Assembly: GCA_022837365.1 (NCBI GenBank)
Contig: JALHHV010000043.1
Location: forward strand, 1 to 15,289
Source of the DNA: Desulfovibrio sp.
Lineage (GTDB): Bacteria; Desulfobacterota; Desulfovibrionia; Desulfovibrionales; Desulfovibrionaceae
Reading direction: 5' to 3'
Length of the DNA: 15,289 bases
Positions within the stretch are counted from its first letter, which is position 1. Each line of letters starts with the position of its first letter. The position numbers were made by a program, and so were the translations under genes. Below the pieces are notes generated by a model. The model was not told the origin of the DNA. It was given only the letters and a program-made list of their open reading frames with translations, and did not search any database. Shown one piece after another: positions 1 through 6,708 of the stretch.

Positions 1-1
1 A

Positions 2-33
2 CACGTCACGCGCCGCGCGCGGGTCGTGACGTG
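2..33. repeat. 9-bp perfect inverted repeat with 14-nt spacer
   Basis: The arms CACGTCACG (2-10) and CGTGACGTG (25-33) are exact reverse complements and are separated by a very GC-rich spacer. The repeat lies beyond the dapA terminator, next to whatever gene follows at the left. It could be a second hairpin or an operator-like site. No T-tract follows it on either strand within the window, so a terminator role is not supported. Confidence 0.4.
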
Positions 34-49
34 CGCGGCGCGGACGGGA

Positions 50-81
50 AAACGGGCGGGGGACGCCGTGCGGCGTCCCCC
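50..81 (-). terminator. Intrinsic terminator downstream of dapA
   Basis: Positions 58-68 and 71-81 form a perfect 11-bp GC-rich stem (GGGGGACGCCG paired with CGGCGTCCCCC) closed over two central bases; in practice the top pairs open to give a normal loop. On the minus strand the stem is followed after a few bases by TTTT (50-53). It lies about 90 nt after the dapA stop and closes the transcription unit that contains dapF and dapA. Confidence 0.75.
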
Positions 82-107
82 GTGATGTTGCGTGGCGAAC
101 TGGCAGA

Positions 108-143
108 CCGGATGCCAGGCCCGATGTCTGGCCGGATGTCGGG
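108..143. repeat. Degenerate 12-nt tandem repeat, three units
   Basis: Three consecutive 12-nt units (108-119, 120-131, 132-143) share the pattern CCSGATGYCDGG, and a decayed fourth unit begins at 144. The array lies in the 3' untranslated region between the dapA stop and its terminator. No function is apparent. Confidence 0.4.
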
Positions 144-172
144 CCGGACCGGTTGTGGCCCCTGCCTGGCGG

Positions 173-974
173 CTAGACGATGCCCGCCGCCGACAGGATG
201 TCGCGCAGGCGCGACTGGTTGGCGGGCTGCAACGGCACCATGGGCAGGCGCAGTTCCAGCTCGATTCTGCCCATCATGGACAGGGCCGTCTTGACCGGGA
301 TGGGGTTGGTCTCCAAGAACATGGCCCGGTTGATGGACGCGATTTCGTAGTGCACCCGGCGCGCTGTGGCCAGGTCGCCCTCGAAGAAGGCGCGGCACAA
401 CTCGGACATCTTGGCGGGCACCACGTTGGAACTCACCGAGATGACCCCGCAGCCGCCCACGGCCCTGGATCAGGTTGCCGGTGGCCTCCTTGACCCCGAT
501 GACCTCGGGAATGTCGCGCTTCATGCGGGCCAGGGTTTCCGGACACAGGTTGGTGCCGGTGCGGCTGGGCACGTTGTACACGATGAAGGGCATGGGCACT
601 TCGGCGGCGATGGCCTTGAAATGCTGGTATAACCCTTCCTGGGTGGGCTTGTTGTAGTACGGGGTGATCAGCAGCGCGCCGTCGGCCCCGGCCTGCCTGG
701 CGTAGCGGGTAAGCTCCACCGCCTCGCGGGTGTTGTTGGAACCGGCGCCCGCCAGCACGGGCACGCGGCCCTTGACCTGCTCGACGCAGATGCGGATGAC
801 GTCCTTGTGCTCCTGGTGGGTGAGCGTTGCCGATTCGCCGGTGGTGCCGCAGGGGACAAGGCCGTTGATGCCCTGTTCGATCTGCCATTCGATGAGCGCG
901 CGGTAGCGTTCCTCGTCCACCGCGCCGTTGCGGAACGGCGTGACGAGAGCGGTGAAAGCGCCTTGAAACTGCAT
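173..974 (-). pseudogene. dapA: 4-hydroxy-tetrahydrodipicolinate synthase, disrupted by an internal deletion and frameshift
   Basis: DapA condenses pyruvate with aspartate semialdehyde, the first committed step of diaminopimelate/lysine synthesis. The start ATG (972-974) follows a strong AAAGGAGG site. The first 170 codons are typical of the family: GTTGES near residue 43, YNVPSRTG with the catalytic Tyr, and the Schiff-base lysine (K162 in GVKEATGN). After Gln170 (465-467) the frame breaks. One base later, from 463, the adjacent frame gives [10 protein letters not shown] and a normal C-terminus ending ILSAAGIV at the TAG (173-175). About 26 conserved residues, including the family's SGDD region, are missing. 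The gene is 802 nt, 77 nt short of a typical 292-residue DapA. Unshifted reading would run on to position 6 with a scrambled tail. Either a real pseudogene or an assembly error; identity is certain, state is not. Confidence 0.85.
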
Positions 975-1114
975 GTTGCCTCCTTTGGGCCGGGTACCTG
1001 CTGCCCCGGCCTTGGACACGCCGTGCCCGTGGGCCGCCGCTTCCGCCGCGCCGCGCGGCCTGAACATGCGGCAGCGGGCGGCAACGGCAAGGGGGCCCGG
1101 CCGGGCCGGGTGCG

Positions 1115-1963
1115 TTACGCCAGGGCCAGCCCCAGCCCTTCCAGGAACATCTCGCCCGAGAAGACGCGCACGGCCTTGCCGGAAAGGAACACCGAGCCGC
1201 CTTCAATGGATATGCCGAGGATCTCGCCGCCGGAACTCCTGACGTTCACCGTGGATTCGGTAAGCCCCAGGGCGTGGGCCACCACCGCGCCCGCCGCCGC
1301 CCCCGTGCCGCAGGCGTAGGTTTCGTCCTCCACGCCGCGTTCGAAGGTGCGCAGGTGGATGTTTTTGCGGTCGATGACCTGCGCGAAGTTGGCGTTGGTG
1401 CCCGCGGGCGCGAAGTGCGCGTGGCGGCGCAGCGCGGCGCCCAGGGTGCGCACGTCCACGGCTGTGGCGTCGCGCTTGAACACCACGGCGTGGGGCACGC
1501 CGGTGTTCACGAAGTGCACCATCTCGCGGCCCTGGCCGAGGTCCAGTTCGATGCCCAGTGCCAGGTCGCGCGGCGGGGTCAGTTCCACCTTGGCCATCCC
1601 GGCGGCCACGTCGGCCTCGGCGCGGATGAGCCCGGCATCGGTGCCGAAGACGTGTTTCGGCCCGGCAAAGCCCAGTTCCACGGCCAGCAGGGCGGCGCAG
1701 CGGGAGGCGTTGCCGCACATCTCGGCGCGCGAGCCGTCGGCGTTGTAGAAGTGCCAGATGTAGTCGCCTTCGCGGTCTTTCGGCGTCTCGTCCAGAAAGA
1801 CCAGGCCGTCGGCGCCCACGCCGAAGGCGCGGCGGCACACGGCGCGGGCCCAGTCGGGCATGTCCGCCACGGGCAGGCGCAGCGCCCGGTTGTCGATGAA
1901 TACGAAGTCGTTGCCGCACCCGTGCAGCTTGTGGATGGGTACGGTGCGTGCCTTGCCGCTCAT
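1115..1963 (-). CDS. dapF: Diaminopimelate epimerase
   Basis: DapF is a cytoplasmic, cofactor-independent epimerase that converts LL- to meso-diaminopimelate for lysine and peptidoglycan. The 282-residue protein is full length for the family. It has the N-terminal HGCGNDF motif, the catalytic Cys83 in EMCGNASRC and the second catalytic Cys218 in YACGTGAAA, the two-cysteine thiol pair of the family. The ATG is preceded by AAGGAG at good spacing. It lies 140 nt upstream of dapA and 52 nt downstream of the selenoprotein gene, on the same strand, so dapF and dapA probably share a transcript. No disruption is visible, in contrast with neighbouring dapA. Confidence 0.95.
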   Translation of the reverse strand: MSGKARTVPIHKLHGCGNDFVFIDNRALRLPVADMPDWARAVCRRAFGVGADGLVFLDETPKDREGDYIWHFYNADGSRAEMCGNASRCAALLAVELGFAGPKHVFGTDAGLIRAEADVAAGMAKVELTPPRDLALGIELDLGQGREMVHFVNTGVPHAVVFKRDATAVDVRTLGAALRRHAHFAPAGTNANFAQVIDRKNIHLRTFERGVEDETYACGTGAAAGAVVAHALGLTESTVNVRSSGGEILGISIEGGSVFLSGKAVRVFSGEMFLEGLGLALA

Positions 1964-2015
1964 GCTGCGTGCTCCTTGTGTTGGCCGGGACCGGGGCGGG
2001 CGCGCGTTGCGCTGC

Positions 2016-3188
2016 CTACCGCGCGGCGGGAACCGTGCCGACGACCGCCTCGACGACAGGGTCCGGCTCCACGGCGTCCTTCAGGGGAACCTGCCGGACG
2101 GAAATATCCATGCCCACGATCCAGTGCCGGGGCTGCGAGCGGCCCTGAACCCGTTGGGGCCAGGCCAGTACGTCCACCACGTTGACGCTTCTGCCTTGCA
2201 TGTCTGGCCGGGACCATAGCAGCGAAGGGGCCGCGCCGTCCACGACCCCGTCGAAGCCGGTGCCGATGCCGCCGCCGAGCAGGATGTGGAACGCCTGCCC
2301 CAGGTCCGCAAGGTAGCGCCGTTCGCCCAGGCCGCCCCATCCGGCCACGGCGATGACCAGATCGGCCCGTTCAAGGGCGGCCTGTCCGGCGCGCACGGCC
2401 TGCGCGGCCATGGCGGGGGTGGGGTCTTCCCACGGCTTGGGCGGCGCGGGCAGGAAGACCACGGCCACGGTGCGTCCGCCGACATGGTGAAGGCGGGTGG
2501 CGGGCTCGCCGCCCATCTCGCGGAAGCCTGCGGGCGCGTCGCCCGCATGGTCGCGGAACCACGCGGCGGCAGCGGCGGAAAGGTAGCCGTCGTCCACGCG
2601 CAGCAGATCGTAGGCCCTGCGCGTCATGGGGGCCAGGCGGCCCGCCGCGTCCTCTCCGGCATCGGGCGAAAATTCGTCGGGTCCGGCCAGCACCAGGGTC
2701 GGTATGCCGTCCTGCCCGCGCCACTGCCCGAACATGCTCGCCCGCCGGGCAAGCCCACCAGAGGTGCCGCCCCCTCAGGAAGGGCAGGGGTGCAGCGTTC
2801 CCTTGGTGCTGGCGTTGTAGAGGATGCGCAGCACCGGTTTATCAGATGCGCTGGCGAATGCGTTGGCGGATGCGGTGGCGGATGCGTTGCCGGGGCCGTT
2901 CTGCCCGTCCTGCGTCATCAGGGCGAAGTCGGACAGGTTGCGCGGGGCGGGCGCGTCAGTCGCGTCCGCCGGGCCGGAGCTGCCGGACGGACCAGAGCCG
3001 GACGGGGCGCACGCGGCCAGCAGTACGCACAGCAGCGCCGTCAGCAGGCAACGGCACAACCATGCCGCTGCCCCCTGGGGGCGCGGCCGATGGAGATGGG
3101 AAATCGGGGTCGGATTCGGGCGAAGCGTCGGGTCGGCGGCACGGAGAGCCCGTGCCGCCGTGCCGTCAGGCGATGGATGTGGGGACAT
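2016..3188 (-). CDS. UshA-like selenoprotein (lipoprotein) with in-frame UGA as selenocysteine
   Basis: One reading frame of 391 codons runs through a single in-frame TGA at 2775-2777 (codon 138). Before the TGA lie a hydrophobic signal segment with lipobox LLAAC (Cys60), a Ser/Ala-rich linker and RILYNASTKG. At the TGA the sequence is C-P-S-UGA, a CxxU motif. Directly after it, in the same frame, come GGGTSGGLARRA and the rest of a UshA/5'-nucleotidase-like fold, including DLVIAVAGWGG and LLWSRPDMQG. The usual NDxHG metal-binding motif reads NASTKG, so Asp and His ligands are lost and ordinary phosphoesterase activity is doubtful. I recall families named 'UshA-like (seleno)protein' in Desulfovibrio. 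Function is unknown; an extracytoplasmic redox role is inference. The ATG at 3186-3188 is 3 nt after the HU stop and lacks a clear Shine-Dalgarno site; a TTG at 3057-3059 (Sec would be residue 95) would give a more normal signal peptide. Gene callers would split it at the TGA. Confidence 0.85.
2736..2754 (-). promoter_or_regulatory. Candidate bacterial SECIS hairpin
   Basis: On the minus strand, GCTTGCCC (2754-2747) pairs with GGGCGAGC (2743-2736) in an 8-bp stem containing one G-U pair, closed by the loop GGC. The loop starts 29 nt after the last base of the UGA. Known bacterial SECIS elements lie just downstream of the UGA within the coding region, with a G early in the apical loop and a UGA-to-loop distance of roughly 16-37 nt, and this hairpin fits. 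A smaller competing hairpin (CACC-TCT-GGTG) lies nearer the UGA. Binding by SelB is inferred. Confidence 0.6.
2845..2892. repeat. 12-nt tandem repeat, four units, inside the selenoprotein linker
   Basis: Four consecutive units, GATGCGCTGGCG, AATGCGTTGGCG, GATGCGGTGGCG and GATGCGTTGCCG, occupy 2845-2892. On the minus strand they encode the low-complexity Asn/Ala/Ser/Thr/Phe linker between the lipidated cysteine and the folded domain. The length is a multiple of three, so unit gain or loss would keep the frame. It probably acts as a flexible tether between membrane anchor and domain. Confidence 0.7.
3134..3160 (-). terminator. Strong hairpin just after HU, possible terminator or attenuator
   Basis: CGGCGGCACGG (3134-3144) and CCGTGCCGCCG (3150-3160) form a perfect 11-bp stem with a 5-nt loop, 32 nt after the HU stop codon. 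No T-tract follows on the minus strand, so intrinsic termination is uncertain. It could stabilise the HU mRNA 3' end or reduce read-through into the selenoprotein gene. It falls inside the first codons of that gene if the ATG at 3188 is used, which argues for the downstream TTG start. Confidence 0.5.
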
Positions 3189-3191
3189 CGC

Positions 3192-3467
3192 CTAATCGTT
3201 GAGGAATTCTTTCAGTTCCTTCCCGGCGCGGAAGAAGGGCAGGCGTTTGGGCTGGACGACAACCATGTCGCCGGTCTTGGGGTTGCGGCCGGAGTAGCCG
3301 CCGTAGTCCTTGACCTTGAAGCTGCCGAAACCGCGGATTTCCACGCGGTCGCCATCGGTCAGCGCTTCCTTCATGCTGTCCACGAAGGTATTCACGACCA
3401 TGGCGGCTTCCTCGATGGGGATGTTCGTCTCTTCGGACAGCGTCTTGATGAGTTCGCTCTTGTTCAT
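3192..3467 (-). CDS. HU/IHF-family DNA-binding protein
   Basis: This 91-residue protein is a typical nucleoid-associated HU-family protein that binds and bends DNA as a dimer. It shows the family signature GFGSFKVKDY...GRNPKTG, where the basic beta-arm inserts into the minor groove, followed by the helical tail PFFRAGKELKEFLND. Length matches the family (about 90 residues). A GGAGGA site sits 5 nt before the ATG. A probable sigma70 promoter lies about 180 nt upstream, and a strong hairpin follows the stop. HU and IHF subunits cannot be told apart with certainty; the sequence looks more HU-like. Confidence 0.93.
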   Translation of the reverse strand: MNKSELIKTLSEETNIPIEEAAMVVNTFVDSMKEALTDGDRVEIRGFGSFKVKDYGGYSGRNPKTGDMVVVQPKRLPFFRAGKELKEFLND

Positions 3468-3646
3468 GGAGTCCTCCGTGGTGCGGCGGTGCGGTGGGTA
3501 CGGTTCGTTCCGCCCCGAAAAAACGTGGCCGGTAACTTCGGTTCGTGGCGTGGTGCCTGCCGCCGGATGCGCTGAAGCCTTGCCAGGACTGCCCGCCCGC
3601 AGGGTAAGGGGGGTGGCGGGGGGACAATCCAGAAGACGATGGACGC

Positions 3647-3675
3647 ACTATGGCCGAAGAGGGTCAAGGTTTCAA
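3647..3675 (-). promoter_or_regulatory. Probable sigma70 promoter for the HU gene
   Basis: On the minus strand TTGAAA (3670-3675) is followed after exactly 17 nt by CATAGT (3647-3652), matching the -35 and -10 consensus at 5 and 4 of 6 positions. It begins just after the flhG-like stop (3680) and predicts a start near 3640, leaving a leader of about 170 nt before the HU ATG. No recognised riboswitch or other element is seen in that leader. Confidence 0.5.
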
Positions 3676-3679
3676 GGGG

Positions 3680-4498
3680 TTAATATGCCTCTTCCGAAAG
3701 TGCGCGCAAGGGCCGCCTGTCCGCCAGTTCCGGCAGCAGGGCGGCGCGCATGCGTTGCAGCTTGACCGCGATGGAAAAAAGGTCTTGCGCGGCGGGCGAT
3801 TGCGGTGCGACGCGCATCAGCGGCTTCTGCCTGCGCACCGCGTCCGGCAGGGCCTTGTCCAGGCGCACGCCGCCCAGGAACTGCGGCTCGATGTCCAGGA
3901 ACTTGCGGCAGGCGGCGGCAAGCCGCTCGAAGGTCTGGGTCTCTTCCTTGCGCGATTCCGCCTGGTTGACGATGACGAAGAAGTCGCGCACGCCGTGCTG
4001 GGTGGAAAGCACCTTCATCAGCGCGTAGCTGTCGGTGAGCGAGGTGGGCTCCGGCGTCACGATGACGATGCGCAGTTGGGTCATGGCGGCGAAGGCCAGC
4101 ACCGTGGGGTTGATGCCCGCGCCAAGGTCCAGGAACAGGAAGTCGTAGCGCGAGAACAGCGGTTCCAGCTTGCGCACCAGCAGGGCGCGCATGTCGCCGT
4201 CCATCTCCACCAGTTCGGGCACGCCCGATGCGGCGGGCAGGAAGTCGAAGCCGTCCGGCTCGATGGGCACGGCCACGTCGCGCGGGGCGGCGTCGCTGTC
4301 CAGAAGGTCCTGCATGTTCCTGTCCGGCGCGATGCCCAGCAGCACGTCCAGGTTGGCCAGCCCGAGGTCGCAGTCCATGAGCAGCAGGGGGTGCCCGCCG
4401 CGGTACAGGCAGTAGCCGAGGTTGAGGGCGATGTTGGTCTTGCCCACGCCCCCCTTGCCGCTGAGTATGGAAACGCTGAGTGTGGTGTTCTGCGTCAT
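3680..4498 (-). CDS. FlhG/FleN-like MinD-family ATPase
   Basis: This is a P-loop ATPase of the MinD/ParA class, closest in appearance to FlhG/FleN, which controls flagellar number and placement. It has the deviant Walker A SGKGGVGKTN (residues 13-22), the FlhG-like DCDLGLANLDVLLG segment, a Walker B-type stretch FLFLDLGAG and the EPTSLTDSYALMK block. Length (272 residues) suits FlhG. The ATG at 4496-4498 has a weak GGACGG site; an in-frame ATG at 4511-4513 would add five residues. It follows the GGDEF gene by 57 nt and precedes HU. No flagellar structural genes or flhF are in the window, so its motility role is from family resemblance only. Confidence 0.85.
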   Translation of the reverse strand: MTQNTTLSVSILSGKGGVGKTNIALNLGYCLYRGGHPLLLMDCDLGLANLDVLLGIAPDRNMQDLLDSDAAPRDVAVPIEPDGFDFLPAASGVPELVEMDGDMRALLVRKLEPLFSRYDFLFLDLGAGINPTVLAFAAMTQLRIVIVTPEPTSLTDSYALMKVLSTQHGVRDFFVIVNQAESRKEETQTFERLAAACRKFLDIEPQFLGGVRLDKALPDAVRRQKPLMRVAPQSPAAQDLFSIAVKLQRMRAALLPELADRRPLRALSEEAY

Positions 4499-4555
4499 GT
4501 CCCGTCCGTGCATCAGGCCCGGCGTGGAAGCGGATCGCTCCAGCGGCGCCGGGTA

Positions 4556-5551
4556 CTATTCGTCGTTGCCTGAAAAAAGAAACTGCTTCTCGTCCGACTG
4601 CACCATGGTGGAGCGGTCGTAGTCGGGCACGCCCGGCAGCCGGTGCACCCGCACGCGGGCCTTGCCCGAGGTCTTGGCCTCGTACAGGGCCTTGTCCGCC
4701 CGGTCCAGCAGGTCTTCCGCCCGGCACGCCGTGGCGCCCCTGCACCCGGCGATGCCCGCGGAAAACGTGACCCGGAAGGTTTCGCCCCGGCAGGTGAAGT
4801 CTTCGCCGCGCATCTCTTGCAGCAGCCGTTCCAGCAGGGCCTGGGCGCGCATGGGCGAGGCCCCCGGCAGCAGCAGCACGAATTCCTCGCCGCCGATGCG
4901 GGCGGCCACGTCGTAGGCGCGGGTGGCGTCGCGCAGCAGGTCGGCCGTGCGGCGCAGCACAAGGTCGCCGCAGGCGTGGCCCCAGGTGTCGTTGACCCGC
5001 TTGAAGTCGTCCAGGTCCACCATGGCCAGGCAGATTTCCGCCCCGCCCCGGTGCACCCGTTGCAGTTCCAGTTCCACCTGGCGCAGGAAGGCCCGGCGGT
5101 TCATCAGGCCGGTGAGCGGGTCGTGGTCGCGCTGGTGGGCCAGCTCTTCCACGGCCTTTTGCAGTTCGCGCAGGTTGAAGTTGGAGCTTTTGTCCAGATC
5201 GATGGCGAACCACTGGCGCAGGCCGTGTTCTTCGGCCAGGGCCAGCCAGCGTTGCCGGGTCATGCCCGGAAACAGCCGCGCCACGGCCAGCAGGGGGCCG
5301 TCGGCCCGTTCGGCGTCGGTCGGGTCTTCATCGGCGGGCGCGGCATGGCGCGCGGCCTCTTCGGCCAGCGCGCGGCGCAGGGCGTCCAGTTCGCCCAGCA
5401 ATTGGGCGGAATCGTGGGCGGAATCGCCGGTGTCCACAGACTGGGTGGATTCGGCGGATTGGGCGGGGTTGGCGGACCCGGCGCGCCCGGTGGACTGGGT
5501 GGGCTGGGCGGACTGGGCAGCCTTGGGGGCGTCAGTTGGTTTTCTGGCCAT
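4556..5551 (-). CDS. GGDEF-domain diguanylate cyclase
   Basis: The protein (331 residues) should make cyclic di-GMP from two GTP. A low-complexity Ser/Gln/Ala/Thr N-terminus (residues 1-50) is followed by a helical region without a recognised sensor domain (50-140) and a complete GGDEF domain. The domain has DPLTGLMNRR (144-153), the active-site GGEEF (220-224) and a product-inhibition I-site RxxD (R211-A-Y-D214) exactly five residues before GGEEF. No signal peptide or membrane segment is seen, so it is probably cytoplasmic. The ATG lies inside the end of prfB (20-nt overlap) and lacks a Shine-Dalgarno site, suggesting translational coupling to RF2. The upstream signal is unknown. Confidence 0.92.
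   Translation of the reverse strand: MARKPTDAPKAAQSAQPTQSTGRAGSANPAQSAESTQSVDTGDSAHDSAQLLGELDALRRALAEEAARHAAPADEDPTDAERADGPLLAVARLFPGMTRQRWLALAEEHGLRQWFAIDLDKSSNFNLRELQKAVEELAHQRDHDPLTGLMNRRAFLRQVELELQRVHRGGAEICLAMVDLDDFKRVNDTWGHACGDLVLRRTADLLRDATRAYDVAARIGGEEFVLLLPGASPMRAQALLERLLQEMRGEDFTCRGETFRVTFSAGIAGCRGATACRAEDLLDRADKALYEAKTSGKARVRVHRLPGVPDYDRSTMVQSDEKQFLFSGNDE
5444..5515. repeat. Degenerate 9-nt tandem repeat in the GGDEF gene 5' end
   Basis: About eight units of a GGYGGRYTG-type 9-nt motif run from 5444 to 5515 (for example GGCGGATTG, GGTGGACTG, GGCGGACTG). A related 12-nt pair GGGCGGAATCGY lies at 5404-5427. On the minus strand the array encodes the disordered Ala/Gln/Ser/Thr N-terminus of the diguanylate cyclase. 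The unit is a multiple of three, so copy-number changes would preserve the frame. Confidence 0.6.
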
Positions 5552-6663
5552 GGAGGTACAGCAGATAGTCCCGCAGGAGCTGATCGATGCGGCCGTCCAG
5601 CACGGCCTCGACGTCGCCTATTTCCGTATTGGTGCGGTGGTCCTTGACGAGGCGGTACGGTTGCAGCGTGTAGGTGCGGATCTGGCTGCCGAAGCCGATG
5701 GCGTCCTTGCCCGCGTACTGGGCCTTCTTCTCTTCTTCCAGCTTGCGCAGTTCCAGTTCGTACAGGCGGGCGCGCAGGATCTGCATGGCCGTATCGCGGT
5801 TGCTGTGCTGCGACTTTTCGTTCTGGCACTGCGCCGAAATGCCCGTGGGCAGGTGGGTGATGCGCACGGCGGAACTGGTGGTGTTCACGCTCTGGCCGCC
5901 GGGGCCGCTGGAGCGGAAGATGTCGATGCGCAGGTCCGTTTCCTTGATGTCCACGGTGATTTCCTGGCCCACGTCGGGGATCACGTCCACCGAGGCGAAC
6001 GAGGTGTGGCGGCGGCCCGAGGAATCGAACGGCGAGATGCGGATGAGCCGGTGGATGCCCTTTTCGCCCTTGAGCAGGCCGTAGGCGTTGGGCCCGGCCA
6101 TGCGCAGGGTGACGCTCTTCACGCCCGCCTCGTCGCCCGCCAGGTAGTCCAGGTATTCGGCCTTCATGTCGTGGGTGTCTGCCCAGCGCAGGTACATGCG
6201 CACCAGCATTTCGGCCCAGTCCTGGGCCTCGGTGCCGCCCGCGCCGGGGTGAATTTCCACGATGGCGGGCAGGCGGTCCTCCTTGCCGGAGAGGAGCATG
6301 TTCATCTCCGTCTCCTGCAACAGATTTTGCAAAACCATCACCTGTTCGGCCAGCGATTCCAGGGCTTCCTGCCCCGGTTCGCCCGCCGCTTCCTCCTCCT
6401 CGGCCAGGGTCAGCCATTCGGTGACGTCGCGGCGGCAGGTTTCCAGGCGTTCCAGGCGGGTTATCTCGCCTTCGAGCTGGCTTTTCTCCTGCAGGACGGG
6501 GGTGAGCCGTTCGGGGTTGTTCCAGGCGTCGGGGCTGGAAAGCTGGCGCTCGATCTCGTCGAGGCGGTTGCGGTTGCCCGCAAGGTCAAAGACGCCCCCA
6601 GAGCGAGGCGTACTGGTCGATGAGGGTGGCGCTGCGCGCGCGCAGTTCGGCAAGCTGAAGCAT
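5532..6663 (-). CDS. prfB: Peptide chain release factor 2 (programmed +1 frameshift)
   Basis: RF2 releases peptides at UGA and UAA. Translation starts at ATG 6661-6663 ([10 protein letters not shown]...) and reads 25 codons to CTT TGA. After a +1 shift it continues as [13 protein letters not shown] to the TGA at 5532, giving 376 residues. The stop-recognition tripeptide SPF (about 210-212) and the catalytic GGQ in GPGGQSVN (255-257) are present. The protein is full length for RF2. No clear Shine-Dalgarno site precedes the ATG. It lies 45 nt after lnt and overlaps the GGDEF gene by 20 nt. Ignoring the frameshift would produce a false start upstream in the second frame. Confidence 0.96.
6585..6599 (-). 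promoter_or_regulatory. RF2 autoregulatory +1 frameshift site
   Basis: On the minus strand the sequence is GGGGG-CGT-CTT-TGA-C. The internal Shine-Dalgarno-like GGGGG (6595-6599) is 3 nt before the slippery CTT (6589-6591), then the in-frame UGA (6586-6588) and a C. This matches the classic prfB arrangement, in which low RF2 levels let the ribosome slip +1 at CUU and make more RF2. Confidence 0.95.
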
Positions 6664-6708
6664 GTGGATGGTGTCTGTTTGCGGGGTTGTGCGTGGGAGG
6701 AACGGCGC

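Noticed and set aside
1085..1114. Hairpin CCCGGC/GCCGGG after dapF as a terminator
   Set aside because: The stem is short, several pairings are possible in this GC-rich stretch, and no T-tract follows; dapF and dapA may well be co-transcribed.
2016..2735. Separate hypothetical gene starting at ATG 2733-2735
   Set aside because: The ATG has no ribosome site and lies at the edge of the hairpin. The conserved GGLARRA segment is upstream of it in the same frame, across the UGA, so it is the C-terminal part of the selenoprotein.
2775..2777. UGA as a simple nonsense mutation or true stop
   Set aside because: It is the only stop in an otherwise continuous, conserved frame, it sits in a CxxU motif and is followed by a SECIS-like hairpin. 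Decay would usually leave other lesions. Not fully excluded.
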